64,000 nucleotides of DNA from Erythrobacter sp. (GCF_030066995.1 NZ_JASJAP010000005.1:1-64000); one strand, 5' to 3'. Positions 47,944 through 58,473 are shown, numbered from the stretch's first letter. Made by a program: numbers and translations. The notes: a model not told the origin generated them from the letters alone.

Positions 47944-49430
47944 GCGGCGGCCTTGTCGTGGCGCTTGAAACCGACGAACTCGGCCCGATTGCCCAGCGCC
48001 AACCGGTTGACCAACAGCGCCGCCAGCACGCTTGTCACCAGCGTCACCACCATGAAGTCGATATAGTGCATCGTCACCACACCCGCCGGTTGCCAGACGA
48101 AGGTGTACACCGCGTACAAGCCCACGCCCCACACAACGCCCGCAATCGCCGCGAGCGCATCGACATTGCGGAACAGCAGCCCGGCGACGAATGCGGAGAG
48201 GATCGGCATTGATAGCAGCCCGTTCAATTGCTGGAGCAGGTTGATAATGCTGAAATCTTCCGGGTCCGCCTGCGAGGCGTCGATGAAGACGGTTACCAGC
48301 GCGATCGATGTGACCGTCAGCAGCACCGAAACCGCCGCGGCGAGCTTCCAGTGGTTCGTCACCTCGCCCACGAACTGTTCGTGAAAGTCGACCGAATAGA
48401 GCGCAACGCTCGAATTGAGCACCGCGCTGAACGTGGTGATCACCGCCGCGGCAACCATCGCGGCAAACGCGCCCGAAAGCCACGGGGGCAGCACGGTGGC
48501 GATCAGCTGGCCATAGGCGGCATCGCCCACATCGCCGAACAGCTGGTAGGCGACGATGCCGGGGACAACGACAATCGGCGGAACGATCAGAATGCGGATG
48601 AACGCGGCGGCGAGAACCCCTTTTTGCGCCTCGCGGATCGTCGGCGCGGCCATGGCGCGCTGGGTAAGGTTCTGGTTGGTCGACCAGTAGAAGATCTGGA
48701 TGAAGATCATGCCGGTGAACAGCGTGTGAAACGGGATCGGGCTGTCGGGCCCGCCGATCAGGGTCAGCCGCTCCGCCGGAACGCCCGAGAGGTCGAAATC
48801 CACCGCCGCAAGCGCAAGGAACACGATCAGCAGCGCCAGGCCCAGAATGCCCACACCCGAATAGGTGTCCATCACCGCCACCGCGCGCAGCCCGCCGAAA
48901 ATGGTGTAGCCTGCGGATACAACCGCCAGGATCGCGGCGAAGAACAGGATCGGCAGATTGTCCCCGAACAGGGCCTGCATGAAAGTACCGCCCGAATAGA
49001 GCACGGCGGGCAGGTAGATGAGGATATTGCCGAACAGGAACAGCGCCGAAATCAGCGTGCGGATCGAGCGCCCGCCATAGCGCTTTTCCAGCAGCTCGGT
49101 GACGGTCGTGCAATTGTTGCGGTAATAGATGGGCACGAACACGAAGGCGAGGATCAGGAGGCCGCCAAAGCCTGCGATCTCCCACCAGGCGAGCAGCGCC
49201 ATCTGGTTGCCGTTCATCCCGACCAGCTGATCGGTCGAAAGGTTGGTGAGCGTGATCGCGCCGGCGACAAACACCCAATTGAGCCCGCCGCCCGCGAGAA
49301 ACACGTCCTTCTTCGAGCCATCGTGCTTGGCGCGGCGGATGGTGAGCCATGTGGCCAGGCCCACCAGAGCGGTGATGCCAAGGCAGACCGCGATCTGGAT
49401 CGCGTTATTCGTCGGAAGGCTGGATAGCAT
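47940..49430 (-). CDS. Sodium/sugar symporter (SSS family, SGLT-like)
   Basis: The 496-residue protein has about 14 helices, with [20 protein letters not shown] and the SGLT-type substrate motif [20 protein letters not shown]. The gene order symporter-galT-galK with overlapping stops and starts makes galactose (or a galactoside) the likely cargo. It is divergent from the alpha-galactosidase gene, with a shared 100-bp promoter region. Confidence 0.9.
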   Translation of the reverse strand: MLSSLPTNNAIQIAVCLGITALVGLATWLTIRRAKHDGSKKDVFLAGGGLNWVFVAGAITLTNLSTDQLVGMNGNQMALLAWWEIAGFGGLLILAFVFVPIYYRNNCTTVTELLEKRYGGRSIRTLISALFLFGNILIYLPAVLYSGGTFMQALFGDNLPILFFAAILAVVSAGYTIFGGLRAVAVMDTYSGVGILGLALLIVFLALAAVDFDLSGVPAERLTLIGGPDSPIPFHTLFTGMIFIQIFYWSTNQNLTQRAMAAPTIREAQKGVLAAAFIRILIVPPIVVVPGIVAYQLFGDVGDAAYGQLIATVLPPWLSGAFAAMVAAAVITTFSAVLNSSVALYSVDFHEQFVGEVTNHWKLAAAVSVLLTVTSIALVTVFIDASQADPEDFSIINLLQQLNGLLSMPILSAFVAGLLFRNVDALAAIAGVVWGVGLYAVYTFVWQPAGVVTMHYIDFMVVTLVTSVLAALLVNRLALGNRAEFVGFKRHDKAAA

Positions 49431-49549
49431 GGATGATGACGTCTCGTTTCAGGTGCGCGCGTTAGAGCCGATTGCCATCAGCGCGGCAAGAGTTCATGGG
49501 GCCTCTTCAACGGCGGTCTGACACAGGGCCGGTGAGGGAGAGAGCCGGT

Positions 49550-51673
49550 TTGAGCGAGCGGTGGGACTTTGTGCGGCTTGATGGGGAGAAGGCCACACTG
49601 GTCGTCGCGCTTGAGAAAGGCGGCGCGGCGGACCTCGTCTATCTTGGCGCGCGGCTGCCCGGACGCGAGGACCTGTCCGCGCTCGCCGCGGCGCAAGGGC
49701 GCGGGCGGCACGAAAGCCAGCCAGACGCGCCGCCCGTGCCGGGGCTCCTGCCCGAACCAAAGGCCGGGTGGATGGGTTCGCCCGCTGTGGCGCTGACTGC
49801 GATCGAAGACGGCGCGCCCATCGCGCTCGCCACCGACTTTCGCGTCACCTCGTGGGAGGCGGAGGAAACGCGCCTCGCCATCCGCAGCGCCGATCCACGG
49901 CTGGGGCTTGAGTGCGTGCAGACCTGGACACTCAGCGCCGGGGATGTGGTGCGAGCGCGGACCGCGCTGTCCAGCACGCATCAGCGGCCCTTTTGGGTGG
50001 ACCGCCTCAGCGCGCTGGCGCTGCCCGTGCCACCGCGCTTCACGCATGTAACGACATTTTCGGGGCGCTGGGCGCACGAGATCCAGCAGACCCGCCGCGC
50101 GCTGGGGGCCGAGGGACTTGCGCAAGGGTCCGCGCACGGCAAGCCGGGCTTTGGCGGCAACTGGCTGATCCTCGACGGCCCAGACACGGGCGAAGCGCTC
50201 AGCGCGCATCTGGCCTGGAGCGGCGATTTCGACACCCGTATCGAATGCGACCGGCCGGGCAACAGCGATGGCCGCGCGATCCTGCAAATGGCCCCGCGCC
50301 TGACGCCGGGCGAGATCGCGCTTGCCCCCGGCGACACATACGAAACGCCTGAGGCGGTGTTCACCATCGCGCCCGACCGCAAGGTTCTCGCCCACAACTG
50401 GCACCGCCATGTCCGGGCCGAGCGCCTTGCGACTGGCTCCCCCGGCGCCCCGCGCAAGGTGCACGTCAATTCATGGGACGCGCTCGGCGTCAATCTCTCC
50501 GAGCCTGCGCTGATCGCGCTCGCCGAGGCGGCGGCCGAAGTCGGCGCGGAGCGGTTCGTCCTCGACGATGGCTGGTTTGCCGGGCGGCGCAGCACGGCCA
50601 CAAGCCTTGGCGACTGGTTTGTGTCGCGCGATGTGTTCCCGAACGGGCTCACCCCGCTGATCGACCAGGTTCACGCGCTGGGTATGGATTTCGGCCTGTG
50701 GGTCGAGCCCGAAATGGTCTCGCCCGAAAGCGACCTTTACCGCGCGCATCCCGACTGGTGCCTGCACAGCGAGAGCGATGAGCGCCCCACCATGCGCGGC
50801 CAGCTCGTGCTGGACCTCGCCCGCCCCGAGGTTCGCGAGGCGGTTTTTGCCCAGCTCGATGCGCTGCTGAACGAGCACGCGATCGCCTATCTCAAATGGG
50901 ATCACAACCGCGACCTCTTCCCCGTCGGCCATCGCCACGCGCAGACCATGGGGTCCTACGCGCTGATCGACCGCGTTCGCGCCGCGCATCCCGAGGTCGA
51001 TATCGAAGGGTGCGCCGAGGGCGGCGGGCGGATCGATTACGCGCTGCTGGAGCGCTGCCACCGTGTCTGGCCCTCGGACAATAACGACGCGGCAGAGCGC
51101 GTGCGCATCATGCAGGCCTGGTCGCAATTCCTGCCGCTGGAGGTTCTGGGCAATCACGTTGGCCCCTCGCCCAACCCGATCACCGGGCGCACGCTCGACA
51201 TGGATTTTCGCGCCAAGGTTGCGCTGTTCGGGCACATGGGGATCGAGGCCGATCCGCGCGCGATGAGCGAGGCGGAGCGCAAAACGCTCGCGGCGCATAT
51301 CGCGCTCTACAAAGATTGGCGCGCCCTGCTGCATTCGGGCGATCTGTGGCGGCTCGACCACCCCGATCCGCATATCTTCGCGCAGATGGTCGTGGGCGGG
51401 CCCCGCGCGCTCGCCATCGCCGCGCAGACGCAGTTCTCGCCCCAATTCGACGCCGCGCCGCTGCGCCTCGCCGGGCTTGATCCGAGCGCATCGTATCGCG
51501 TCACGCTGCCTGCCCCATGGCCCGCAAGGGCCTCGCTCTACCTTGACCAGCCGGAGCGCTGGCGCGAGGGCCTTACGCTTTCGGGCGAGGCGCTTATGAG
51601 GCAGGGGCTTGCCTTGCCGCTCACGCACCCCGAAACCACGTGGCTGATCGCGCTGGAGAGATGTGAGCCATGA
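49550..51673 (+). CDS. Alpha-galactosidase, GH36
   Basis: This 707-residue enzyme has the GH36 nucleophile Asp in YLKWDHNRD and the acid/base Asp in PSDNNDAAERVRIMQAW, with the conserved FVLDDGWFAGRR and CAEGGGRIDYALLERC. No signal peptide is seen, so it acts inside the cell on melibiose or raffinose-type sugars. TTG 49550 has GGGAGAGAG 5 bp upstream and is preferred; ATG 49496 is an alternative. It overlaps the beta-galactosidase gene by 4 nt. Confidence 0.92.
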   Translation: MSERWDFVRLDGEKATLVVALEKGGAADLVYLGARLPGREDLSALAAAQGRGRHESQPDAPPVPGLLPEPKAGWMGSPAVALTAIEDGAPIALATDFRVTSWEAEETRLAIRSADPRLGLECVQTWTLSAGDVVRARTALSSTHQRPFWVDRLSALALPVPPRFTHVTTFSGRWAHEIQQTRRALGAEGLAQGSAHGKPGFGGNWLILDGPDTGEALSAHLAWSGDFDTRIECDRPGNSDGRAILQMAPRLTPGEIALAPGDTYETPEAVFTIAPDRKVLAHNWHRHVRAERLATGSPGAPRKVHVNSWDALGVNLSEPALIALAEAAAEVGAERFVLDDGWFAGRRSTATSLGDWFVSRDVFPNGLTPLIDQVHALGMDFGLWVEPEMVSPESDLYRAHPDWCLHSESDERPTMRGQLVLDLARPEVREAVFAQLDALLNEHAIAYLKWDHNRDLFPVGHRHAQTMGSYALIDRVRAAHPEVDIEGCAEGGGRIDYALLERCHRVWPSDNNDAAERVRIMQAWSQFLPLEVLGNHVGPSPNPITGRTLDMDFRAKVALFGHMGIEADPRAMSEAERKTLAAHIALYKDWRALLHSGDLWRLDHPDPHIFAQMVVGGPRALAIAAQTQFSPQFDAAPLRLAGLDPSASYRVTLPAPWPARASLYLDQPERWREGLTLSGEALMRQGLALPLTHPETTWLIALERCEP

Positions 51674-53598
51674 AGCTCGGCACGTGCTATTTCCCCGAAC
51701 ACTGGCCGCAGGAGATGTGGGCCGAAGACGTGCGGCGCATGCGCGAAATGGGTCTGAGCCTTGTGCGCATCGGCGAGTTTGCGTGGAGCCGGATCGAACC
51801 GGAGCCGGGCCGGTTCGAATGGGAGTGGCTGGATCGCGCGATCGACACGCTCGCCGCCGAAGGCCTCCGGATCATCCTATGCACGCCGACGGCCACGCCG
51901 CCCAAATGGCTGGTCGACCGGATGCCCGACATGCTTGCGGTGGACGCCGAGGGCCGCCCGCGCCGTTTTGGCTCGCGCCGCCATTACTGTTTCTCGCACC
52001 AGGGCTACCGCGCGCAAAGCCGCCGGATCATCACCGCGCTCGCTAAGCGTTACGGCCGACACGACGCCATCGTCGCCTGGCAGACCGATAACGAATATGG
52101 TTGCCACGACACCGTGCTCAGCTTTTCGGACAGCGCAGCGGCGGGTTTTCGGGTCTGGTGCCTCAATCGCTACGGCACCATCGAAGCGCTGAACGAGGCG
52201 TGGGGCAATGTGTTCTGGAGCATGGAATACGCAAGCTTCGAGGCCATCGATCCTCCCAACCTGACCGTCACCGAAGCCAATCCAGCGCACTGGCTGGATT
52301 ACCGCCGGTTCGCCTCGGACGAAGTGGTGCGCTTCAACCGCGAGCAGGCCGATATCTTGCGCGAACTCTCGCCCGATCGCGACATCACGCACAATTTCAT
52401 GGGCTTCTTCACCGAGTTCGATCATCACGCGGTTGGCCGCGATCTCGATGTGGCGACGTGGGACAGCTATCCGCTCGGCTTTCTGGAGCAGTTCTGGTTC
52501 GATGATGCGACCAAGCGCGCCTACCTGCGCCAGGGCCATCCCGATATCGCCGCCTTCCACCACGACCTTTATCGCGGCACAACGGCGGGCGGGCGCTGGG
52601 CGGTGATGGAACAGCAGCCCGGCCCGGTGAACTGGGCGCGGTTCAACCCCGCGCCACTGCCCGGTATGGTCGCGCTGTGGACCCTTGAGGCCTACGCCCA
52701 CGGCGCTGAGTTCGTGGGCTATTTCCGCTGGCGACAGGCGCCGTTTGCGCAGGAGCAGATGCACGCCGGGCTCTTGCGTCCCGACAGCTCCGAAGCCGAG
52801 GCCGCGCCCGAAGCGCGCGCCGCCGCCAAGGCGCTGGACACGCTGGGGGAGGCGGAGCCGGTCAAGGCGCAGGCGGCACTCGTCTTCTCCTACGAAGCCG
52901 CCTGGGTGTGCGGTATCCAGCCGCAGGCCAAGAGCTTTCGCTATCTGGAGCTGGTGTTCGAATGGTACAGCGCGCTCAGGCGCCAGGGGCTCGATGTCGA
53001 CATCGTCTCACCGCAAGCGGATCTGTCGCGCTACGCCATGGTGCTGGTGCCCAGCTTGCCTATTTTGCCCGGCGGATTTGTCGAGCGCCTGTCCAAGCTC
53101 ACCGCGCCGATTCTCATCGGGCCTCGCACCGGCAGCAAGACCGCCAGCTTCGCGATCCCCGATGAGCTTGCGCCGGGTGAGCTGCGCGCGCTTATGCCGC
53201 TCACCGTCACCCGCGTCGAAAGCCTGCGCGATGGGGTGCGCCTGGAGGCGGGAGACGGTTCGATTGCGCGCTGGCGCGAGGACGTGGAGACAAGCGAAAT
53301 GGCTGAGCTTTCAGCCAGTACGGGCGGCGTTGTCTATCGCCGGGCGCGCACGCGCTACATTGCGGGCTGGCCCGATGCGCGCCTGCTCGATCAGCTTGTT
53401 GCGCGCATGGCCAGAGAAGCGGGGGTCGCGCTCACCACACTTCCCGAAGGGCTGCGCCTGCGCCGCACCGCGCGGCACCTCTTGGCCTTCAACTATTGCG
53501 ATACGCCGATTAACACCGCCGGGATCGGCCCCGGCGCGCCTCTGATCGGCAAGACCGTGATCCCGCCCGCCGGATACGCCGTGTGGAGGCGTCCTTGA
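51670..53598 (+). CDS. Beta-galactosidase, GH42
   Basis: This 642-residue enzyme starts MKLGTCYFPEHWPQEMWAED, the usual GH42 N-terminus. It has the acid/base Glu in WQTDNEYGCH and the nucleophile Glu in AVMEQQPGPVNWA, and a C-terminal trimerisation-type domain. It is intracellular (no signal peptide). It follows the alpha-galactosidase with an ATGA overlap, so the cell can use both alpha- and beta-galactosides. Confidence 0.94.
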   Translation: MKLGTCYFPEHWPQEMWAEDVRRMREMGLSLVRIGEFAWSRIEPEPGRFEWEWLDRAIDTLAAEGLRIILCTPTATPPKWLVDRMPDMLAVDAEGRPRRFGSRRHYCFSHQGYRAQSRRIITALAKRYGRHDAIVAWQTDNEYGCHDTVLSFSDSAAAGFRVWCLNRYGTIEALNEAWGNVFWSMEYASFEAIDPPNLTVTEANPAHWLDYRRFASDEVVRFNREQADILRELSPDRDITHNFMGFFTEFDHHAVGRDLDVATWDSYPLGFLEQFWFDDATKRAYLRQGHPDIAAFHHDLYRGTTAGGRWAVMEQQPGPVNWARFNPAPLPGMVALWTLEAYAHGAEFVGYFRWRQAPFAQEQMHAGLLRPDSSEAEAAPEARAAAKALDTLGEAEPVKAQAALVFSYEAAWVCGIQPQAKSFRYLELVFEWYSALRRQGLDVDIVSPQADLSRYAMVLVPSLPILPGGFVERLSKLTAPILIGPRTGSKTASFAIPDELAPGELRALMPLTVTRVESLRDGVRLEAGDGSIARWREDVETSEMAELSASTGGVVYRRARTRYIAGWPDARLLDQLVARMAREAGVALTTLPEGLRLRRTARHLLAFNYCDTPINTAGIGPGAPLIGKTVIPPAGYAVWRRP

Positions 53599-54674
53599 TG
53601 GAAACGCGCAGCTACGCGATCATTGGCTGCGGCATGATGGGCCGCGAGCATATGCGCAATATGGCGCTGGTCGAGGGGGCCGATCTGGTCGCAGTGGCGG
53701 ACCCGGATGCCGGTTCGCGCACGCTGGCGCAGGCCGAGGCTCGCGCGCTCGGCCTGGATGTGCGCGTGTTCGAGGACAGCGCCGCCCTGCTGGCCGAGGC
53801 GAAGCCGGACGCGGTCATCATCGCCTCGCCCAACTTCACCCATTTCGATGTGGCGGGGCCGGTGATGGAAGCGGGCTGCGCGGTGCTGATGGAAAAGCCG
53901 ATGTGCACGACGCTCGCCGACGCCGAGGCGCTCGAGCGGGCGGTGCGCGCTTATGACCGGCTGTTCTGGGTCGGCCTCGAATACCGCTACATGCCGCCCG
54001 CCACGCGCTTTATCGAGCGGGTGCACGCGGGCGAGGCGGGCGCGATCAAGATGCTCGCGATCCGCGAGCACCGCTTCCCCTTCCTCACCAAGGTGGGCGA
54101 CTGGAACCGTTTCAACCGCAACACCGGCGGCACCCTGGTGGAGAAATGCTGCCACTTCTTCGACCTGATGCGCCACATCCTGCGCGATGAACCCGTGCGC
54201 GTGTTCGCAAGCGGCGCGCAGGACGTGAACCATTTGGAGGAGCGCTATGACGGAGAGGCGCCCGACATCCTCGACAACGCGTTCGTCGTGGTCGATTTTG
54301 CAGGCGGCGCGCGCGCGGTGCTGGACCTGTGCATGTTTGCCGAGGGGTCCGAGGAGCAGGAGGAAATCAGCGCCGTCGGCCCGGTCGGCAAGCTCGAGGT
54401 CAAACTGCCGGGAGGGTTCGTCACCTGGTCTCCGCGCGACAAGTCCGGGCCCCATTGCGAGCATGTCGCGGTGCCTGCGAAGGCGCTCGAAGCCGGCTCG
54501 CATCACGGGGCAACCTATTATCAGCTGCGCGATTTCCACGCGGCCTTGACGAGCGGGGCCGAGCCTCGGATCACCGCGCGCGATGGCTATCGCTCGGTCG
54601 TCATGGGCGCCGCCGCGCAAGAGAGCATCGCCACCGGGATGCCGGTCGCAATCGATTTCAAGGATGAGGACTAG
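53598..54674 (+). CDS. Gfo/Idh/MocA-family oxidoreductase
   Basis: This 358-residue protein has the NAD(P) motif IIGCGMMGREHMRNMALVEG and the EKPM motif (LMEKPMCTTLADAEALE). The start ATG 53598 overlaps the beta-galactosidase stop (TGATG), with GGAGG upstream. It may oxidise galactose or a related sugar as an alternative to the Leloir route. That is inferred from location only. Confidence 0.88.
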   Translation: METRSYAIIGCGMMGREHMRNMALVEGADLVAVADPDAGSRTLAQAEARALGLDVRVFEDSAALLAEAKPDAVIIASPNFTHFDVAGPVMEAGCAVLMEKPMCTTLADAEALERAVRAYDRLFWVGLEYRYMPPATRFIERVHAGEAGAIKMLAIREHRFPFLTKVGDWNRFNRNTGGTLVEKCCHFFDLMRHILRDEPVRVFASGAQDVNHLEERYDGEAPDILDNAFVVVDFAGGARAVLDLCMFAEGSEEQEEISAVGPVGKLEVKLPGGFVTWSPRDKSGPHCEHVAVPAKALEAGSHHGATYYQLRDFHAALTSGAEPRITARDGYRSVVMGAAAQESIATGMPVAIDFKDED

Positions 54675-54676
54675 GA

Positions 54677-55633
54677 ATGCGTGAAGACATGCCCCGCGTG
54701 GGCTTTGGCCTCTGGAAAATCCCGCAGGGAGAGACCGCCAGCGCCGTCGTCGAGGCGGTGCGCGCGGGCTACCGCCATTTCGACAGCGCGGCGGATTACG
54801 CCAACGAGGCGCAGACCGGCGAAGGCCTTGCGCAGGCGATGGCCGAGGGCCTGGTGGCGCGCGAAGACCTGTGGATCACCTCGAAGCTATGGAACACTTT
54901 CCACGCGCCCGAACACGTCGAGGAGGCGTGCCGCAAGACGCTGTCCGACCTTCGCCTCGATTGCCTCGACCTCTACCTCATCCACTTCCCCATCGCGCTG
55001 CAATATGTGCCCATCGAAAAGCGCTACCCGCCCGAATGGCTCGTCGATCCCGACGCTGAATCCCCGCGCATGGTCCGCGCGCGTGTGCCGCTTCATGAGA
55101 CGTGGCGCGCGATGGAGGCCTTGGTCGAGAAAGGCCTCGTGAAGCGCATTGGCGTGTGCAACTACAATTCCGGCCTGCTGCACGACCTGATGAGCTACGC
55201 GCGCGTCAGGCCCCACACGCTCCAGATCGAGGCGCATCCCTACCTCACGCAGGAGCGGCTGATCCGGCTCGCGGGCGATTACGGGGTCGAGGTGACCGCC
55301 TTTTCCCCGCTGGGCGCGCAAAGCTATTTCGAGCTCGATATGGCGGAGGCCGGCGAGAGCCTGCTGGGCGCAGCGCCGGTGATGGTGGCCGCCGAGGCGC
55401 ATGGCAAAACGCCCGCGCAGGTGCTGCTGCGCTGGGGGGTGCAGCGCGGGACGGCGGTGATCCCCAAGACATCGAAGCCCGAGCGGATGCGCGAGAACCT
55501 GGCGATCGACGACTTCGAACTGAGCGCGGTGGAGATGGCGGCGATCAGCGCGCTCAACCAGAACCGCCGCTTTAACGATCCCGGCACTTTCACCGAGGCC
55601 GCTTTTGGAACCTTCCACCCGATCTATGACTGA
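54677..55633 (+). CDS. Aldo/keto reductase
   Basis: This 318-residue AKR has the catalytic Asp and Tyr in HFDSAADYANEAQTGEGLAQ, the Lys in ITSKLWNTFHAP, the His in LYLIHFPIALQY, and the NADP-binding IPKTSKPERMREN. It resembles xylose reductase-like AKRs, so an aldose is the likely substrate. The gene is two bases after the oxidoreductase stop and overlaps the dioxygenase start by 8 nt. Confidence 0.9.
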   Translation: MREDMPRVGFGLWKIPQGETASAVVEAVRAGYRHFDSAADYANEAQTGEGLAQAMAEGLVAREDLWITSKLWNTFHAPEHVEEACRKTLSDLRLDCLDLYLIHFPIALQYVPIEKRYPPEWLVDPDAESPRMVRARVPLHETWRAMEALVEKGLVKRIGVCNYNSGLLHDLMSYARVRPHTLQIEAHPYLTQERLIRLAGDYGVEVTAFSPLGAQSYFELDMAEAGESLLGAAPVMVAAEAHGKTPAQVLLRWGVQRGTAVIPKTSKPERMRENLAIDDFELSAVEMAAISALNQNRRFNDPGTFTEAAFGTFHPIYD

Positions 55634-56534
55634 TTTTCCCGCCCTGATCACCGGCGGCGGCGACCTGGCCGCTTTCCTGAAGACCAATAAAGGCGCGGTC
55701 GACGCCGCTCTGGAGGACGCGGGCGCGCTGCTCTTTCGCGGGTTCGACGTACCCGACCCGATCGCGTTCGACGCCGCGGTCGAGGGCTATGGCGAAGCCG
55801 GCTTCACCTACGAGGATTCGCTCAGCAACGCGGTGCGCACCAATGTGACGCCGCGCGTCTTCACCGCCAACGAAGCCCCGCCATCGACCGAGATCTTCCT
55901 CCACCACGAGATGGCGCAGACCCCGCTCTACCCCTCCAAGCTGTTCTTCTATTGCGAGGTGGCCGAGATGACGGGTGGGGCCACACCCTTGTGCCGTTCG
56001 GACCGGGTGGCCGAACGTCTGGCTGAGGTCGCGCCGGACTTTCTCGCGCGGCTGGAGGCCGAAGGCGTGCGCTACACCAATGTGATGCCGGGCGATGACG
56101 ACGCGGGCTCGGGACAAGGGCGCAGCTGGCGCTCGACACTGAGCGTCGCGACGAGCGAAGAAGCCGAGACGCGCCTTATGGAGCTCGGCTATTCGTGGGC
56201 GTGGCTGGAGGACGGCTCGCTGCGCGTCACCACAGCCGCGCTTCCCGCTGTTCGAGCGCTGCGCGATGGCCGTCGCAGCTTCTTCAACCAGCTTATCGCC
56301 GCCTTCAGAGGGTGGTCGGACAGCCGCAACGATCCCAACAAGGCGATCACCTTTGGCGAAGGCGAGCCGATCACGGCTGAGGACATGGCGCCCGCCATCG
56401 CGCTCGCCGACGAGCTCACCGTGGATTGCGAGTGGCAGGCGGGCGACGTCGCGCTGGTCGACAACTTCACCGTGATGCACGGGCGCAGGCCGTTCCAGGG
56501 CAAGCGCCGAGTGCTGGCCTCGCTGGTGGCCTAA
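55626..56534 (+). CDS. TauD/TfdA-like Fe(II)/2-oxoglutarate dioxygenase
   Basis: The 302-residue protein has the iron ligands in FLHHEMAQTPLYP (HxE rather than HxD) and VMHGRRPFQGKRRVLAS, with CEVAEMTGGATPL. The HHE variant is typical of the SyrP/amino-acid hydroxylase branch. The substrate is unknown. ATG 55626 overlaps the AKR gene end; the upstream frame from 55605 is not used. Its place at the end of a sugar operon is odd. Confidence 0.85.
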   Translation: MTDFPALITGGGDLAAFLKTNKGAVDAALEDAGALLFRGFDVPDPIAFDAAVEGYGEAGFTYEDSLSNAVRTNVTPRVFTANEAPPSTEIFLHHEMAQTPLYPSKLFFYCEVAEMTGGATPLCRSDRVAERLAEVAPDFLARLEAEGVRYTNVMPGDDDAGSGQGRSWRSTLSVATSEEAETRLMELGYSWAWLEDGSLRVTTAALPAVRALRDGRRSFFNQLIAAFRGWSDSRNDPNKAITFGEGEPITAEDMAPAIALADELTVDCEWQAGDVALVDNFTVMHGRRPFQGKRRVLASLVA

Positions 56535-56544
56535 GGCGCACCTA

Positions 56545-56755
56545 GTCATGCTGAAGGCTTCTCCAGATAGCGCCCCACTAGCTCACATTCGCAACACACA
56601 GCCTGGCTCGTGGCTCAAATCCCTCAGTCCCGCTCATGCTGAGGAGGGGCCGAAGGCGCAGCCAGAGGGCCCGTCTCGAAGCACCCAGCCCATGAGCGTG
56701 TCCTTCGAGACACCCGCTCTGCCTGCGGCTTCGCGGGCTCCTCAGGATGAGCGGG
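56545..56755. repeat. Intergenic REP-like repeats
   Basis: CCTCAGTCCCGCTCATGCTG near 56620 and CTCCTCAGGATGAGCGGG near 56737 are inverted variants, with GTGTCCTTCGAGACAC making a small hairpin at about 56698. The interval separates the convergent dioxygenase and symporter genes and touches the symporter's 3' end. Confidence 0.65.
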
Positions 56756-58451
56756 TTGGTCGGAGAAGAGCGAGCCCCCAATAGCCCGCATTCACCAAAA
56801 CCAGCGCCCCCATCAACGGCCCGAACCACGTGCTGATCTCGTCCGCGCGCGCGAGCCCCAGCGGCGAGAACAGCAGATAGGTTGCCACGACGCACGAAAG
56901 CAGCGTCCCCGCCAGCGGTCTGGCAAAGCGCCACGGCGTCATATCAACCTTCTCATCGCGTCTGAAACGCCACGCCTCGTCACGCGGGCGAAGCGCCCCG
57001 CAGGCGAGCATGATGGCCACCTCCACCGCAAACAGCGCCGCGTATTGGTGGATGAAGTGCAGCGTCACCACATCATCCAGCGCGAACCGCAAGAGGCCAT
57101 AGGCGATGACGTGGAAGACGATCGCGATCTTCGCGCCCAGCGCTGGCACGCGCTTTGTAAACAGGCCCACCATCACGATCGCGATGGTCGGGATGTTGTA
57201 AAAGCCTGTAAACTTGCGGATCACCTGAAACAGCCCTTCGGAGGCGAAGGTCAGCATCGGCGCGATAACGAAGCTGGCGAGTGCAATGACAAGGCTCGCG
57301 ATCTTGGCCACGCGCACCAGCTCCGCATCGCTCGCCGCGCGTTTCAGGGCGGGAGCGTACACGTCGAGCGCAAATAGGGTCGCCGCCGAGTTCAAGAGCG
57401 AGTTGAACGAGGAAAACACCGCGCCCAGCAGGACAGCGAGGAAGAACCCGCTCAACCACACGGGCAGGACGTCGCGGATAAGGCGCGGATAGGCCTCGTC
57501 GATGCCACCCAATCCAGGTCCGTACATGTGGAAGGCGATGACGCCGGGGATCATCATCAGGAACGGCACCAGAATCTTGAAGAAGCCCGAATAGAGCACC
57601 CCTTTCTGCCCCTCCGCCAGGCTGCTCGCGCCCAGCGTGCGCTGGATCACATACTGGTTGGTGCACCAATAGAAGAGGTTCGCGAAGATCATCCCGGTGA
57701 ACAGCGTGCCGAACGGCGTCGGATCGTCCGCGCCGCCGATCGCGTTGAGCTTGTGCGTGTGCTCGCTTGTCAGCTTGGCAAGCCCCGCGCCAAGGTCGCC
57801 CTCGCCCAGCGCGACTAGGCCAAAGAGCGGCACCGCGACACCGATGATGAGCAGCCCCACCCCGTTCAATGTATCGGAAATGGCCACCGCCCGCAGCCCG
57901 CCGAAGATCGCGTAGATCGAGCCGACGACGCCGATCACCACTACCATCGCCACCAGCGCCTCGAAGTCGCCAAGGCCGGTGAGCGCGGGCACGTCGAAGA
58001 ACGCGATCACCGCCAGACTGCCCGAATACAGCACGCTAGGGATCGTCACGAGGCCATAGCCCAGCATGAACAGCACCACCGACATGCGCCGAACGCTCGG
58101 ATCGAACCGGTCGTTCAGGAATTGCGGCAGGGTCGTAAACGCGCCCGCGAGGTATTTGGGCAGGAAAATGAGCGCCATGGCGACCGTGGCCACGGCGGCG
58201 GTCACCTCCCACCCCATGCTCGACATGTTGAACCCGTAGGCGGAGCCATTGAGCCCGATCAGCTGCTCGGCCGAAAGATTGGTGAGCAGCAGCGATCCGG
58301 CGATAAAGGTTGCGCCCAACCCGCGCCCGGCGAGGAAATAGCCATCCTTGGTTTCAGCGGTGCCGCGCGTCTTGATCCAGCTGACCCACGCGACCAGCGC
58401 CATGAAAAAGACGCAGGACAGCCCCGTAAACACCCAATTGCCAGCCCCCAA
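56742..58451 (-). CDS. Sodium/solute symporter (SSS family, SGLT-like)
   Basis: The 569-residue transporter has NLSAEQLIGLNGSAYGFNMS and the SGLT substrate motif YWCTNQYVIQRTLGASSLAE. It is similar in form to the symporter at 47940-49430. TTG 58451 follows AGGGAAAGGGA; GTG 58433 is the alternative. The long upstream open stretch to 58688 overlaps the bciA gene and is rejected. The cargo is probably a sugar; the location next to the galactoside genes suggests the same locus. Confidence 0.86.
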   Translation of the reverse strand: MGAGNWVFTGLSCVFFMALVAWVSWIKTRGTAETKDGYFLAGRGLGATFIAGSLLLTNLSAEQLIGLNGSAYGFNMSSMGWEVTAAVATVAMALIFLPKYLAGAFTTLPQFLNDRFDPSVRRMSVVLFMLGYGLVTIPSVLYSGSLAVIAFFDVPALTGLGDFEALVAMVVVIGVVGSIYAIFGGLRAVAISDTLNGVGLLIIGVAVPLFGLVALGEGDLGAGLAKLTSEHTHKLNAIGGADDPTPFGTLFTGMIFANLFYWCTNQYVIQRTLGASSLAEGQKGVLYSGFFKILVPFLMMIPGVIAFHMYGPGLGGIDEAYPRLIRDVLPVWLSGFFLAVLLGAVFSSFNSLLNSAATLFALDVYAPALKRAASDAELVRVAKIASLVIALASFVIAPMLTFASEGLFQVIRKFTGFYNIPTIAIVMVGLFTKRVPALGAKIAIVFHVIAYGLLRFALDDVVTLHFIHQYAALFAVEVAIMLACGALRPRDEAWRFRRDEKVDMTPWRFARPLAGTLLSCVVATYLLFSPLGLARADEISTWFGPLMGALVLVNAGYWGLALLRPTRSS

Positions 58452-58473
58452 GACGCGTCCCTTTCCCTGTGGC

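Noticed and set aside
46897..49350. A continuous open frame of 817 codons on the minus strand including galT
   Set aside because: Only the last 348 codons are galT. The upstream part is Arg/Gly-rich text read in the wrong frame of the symporter gene, which has a clear transporter sequence in another frame.
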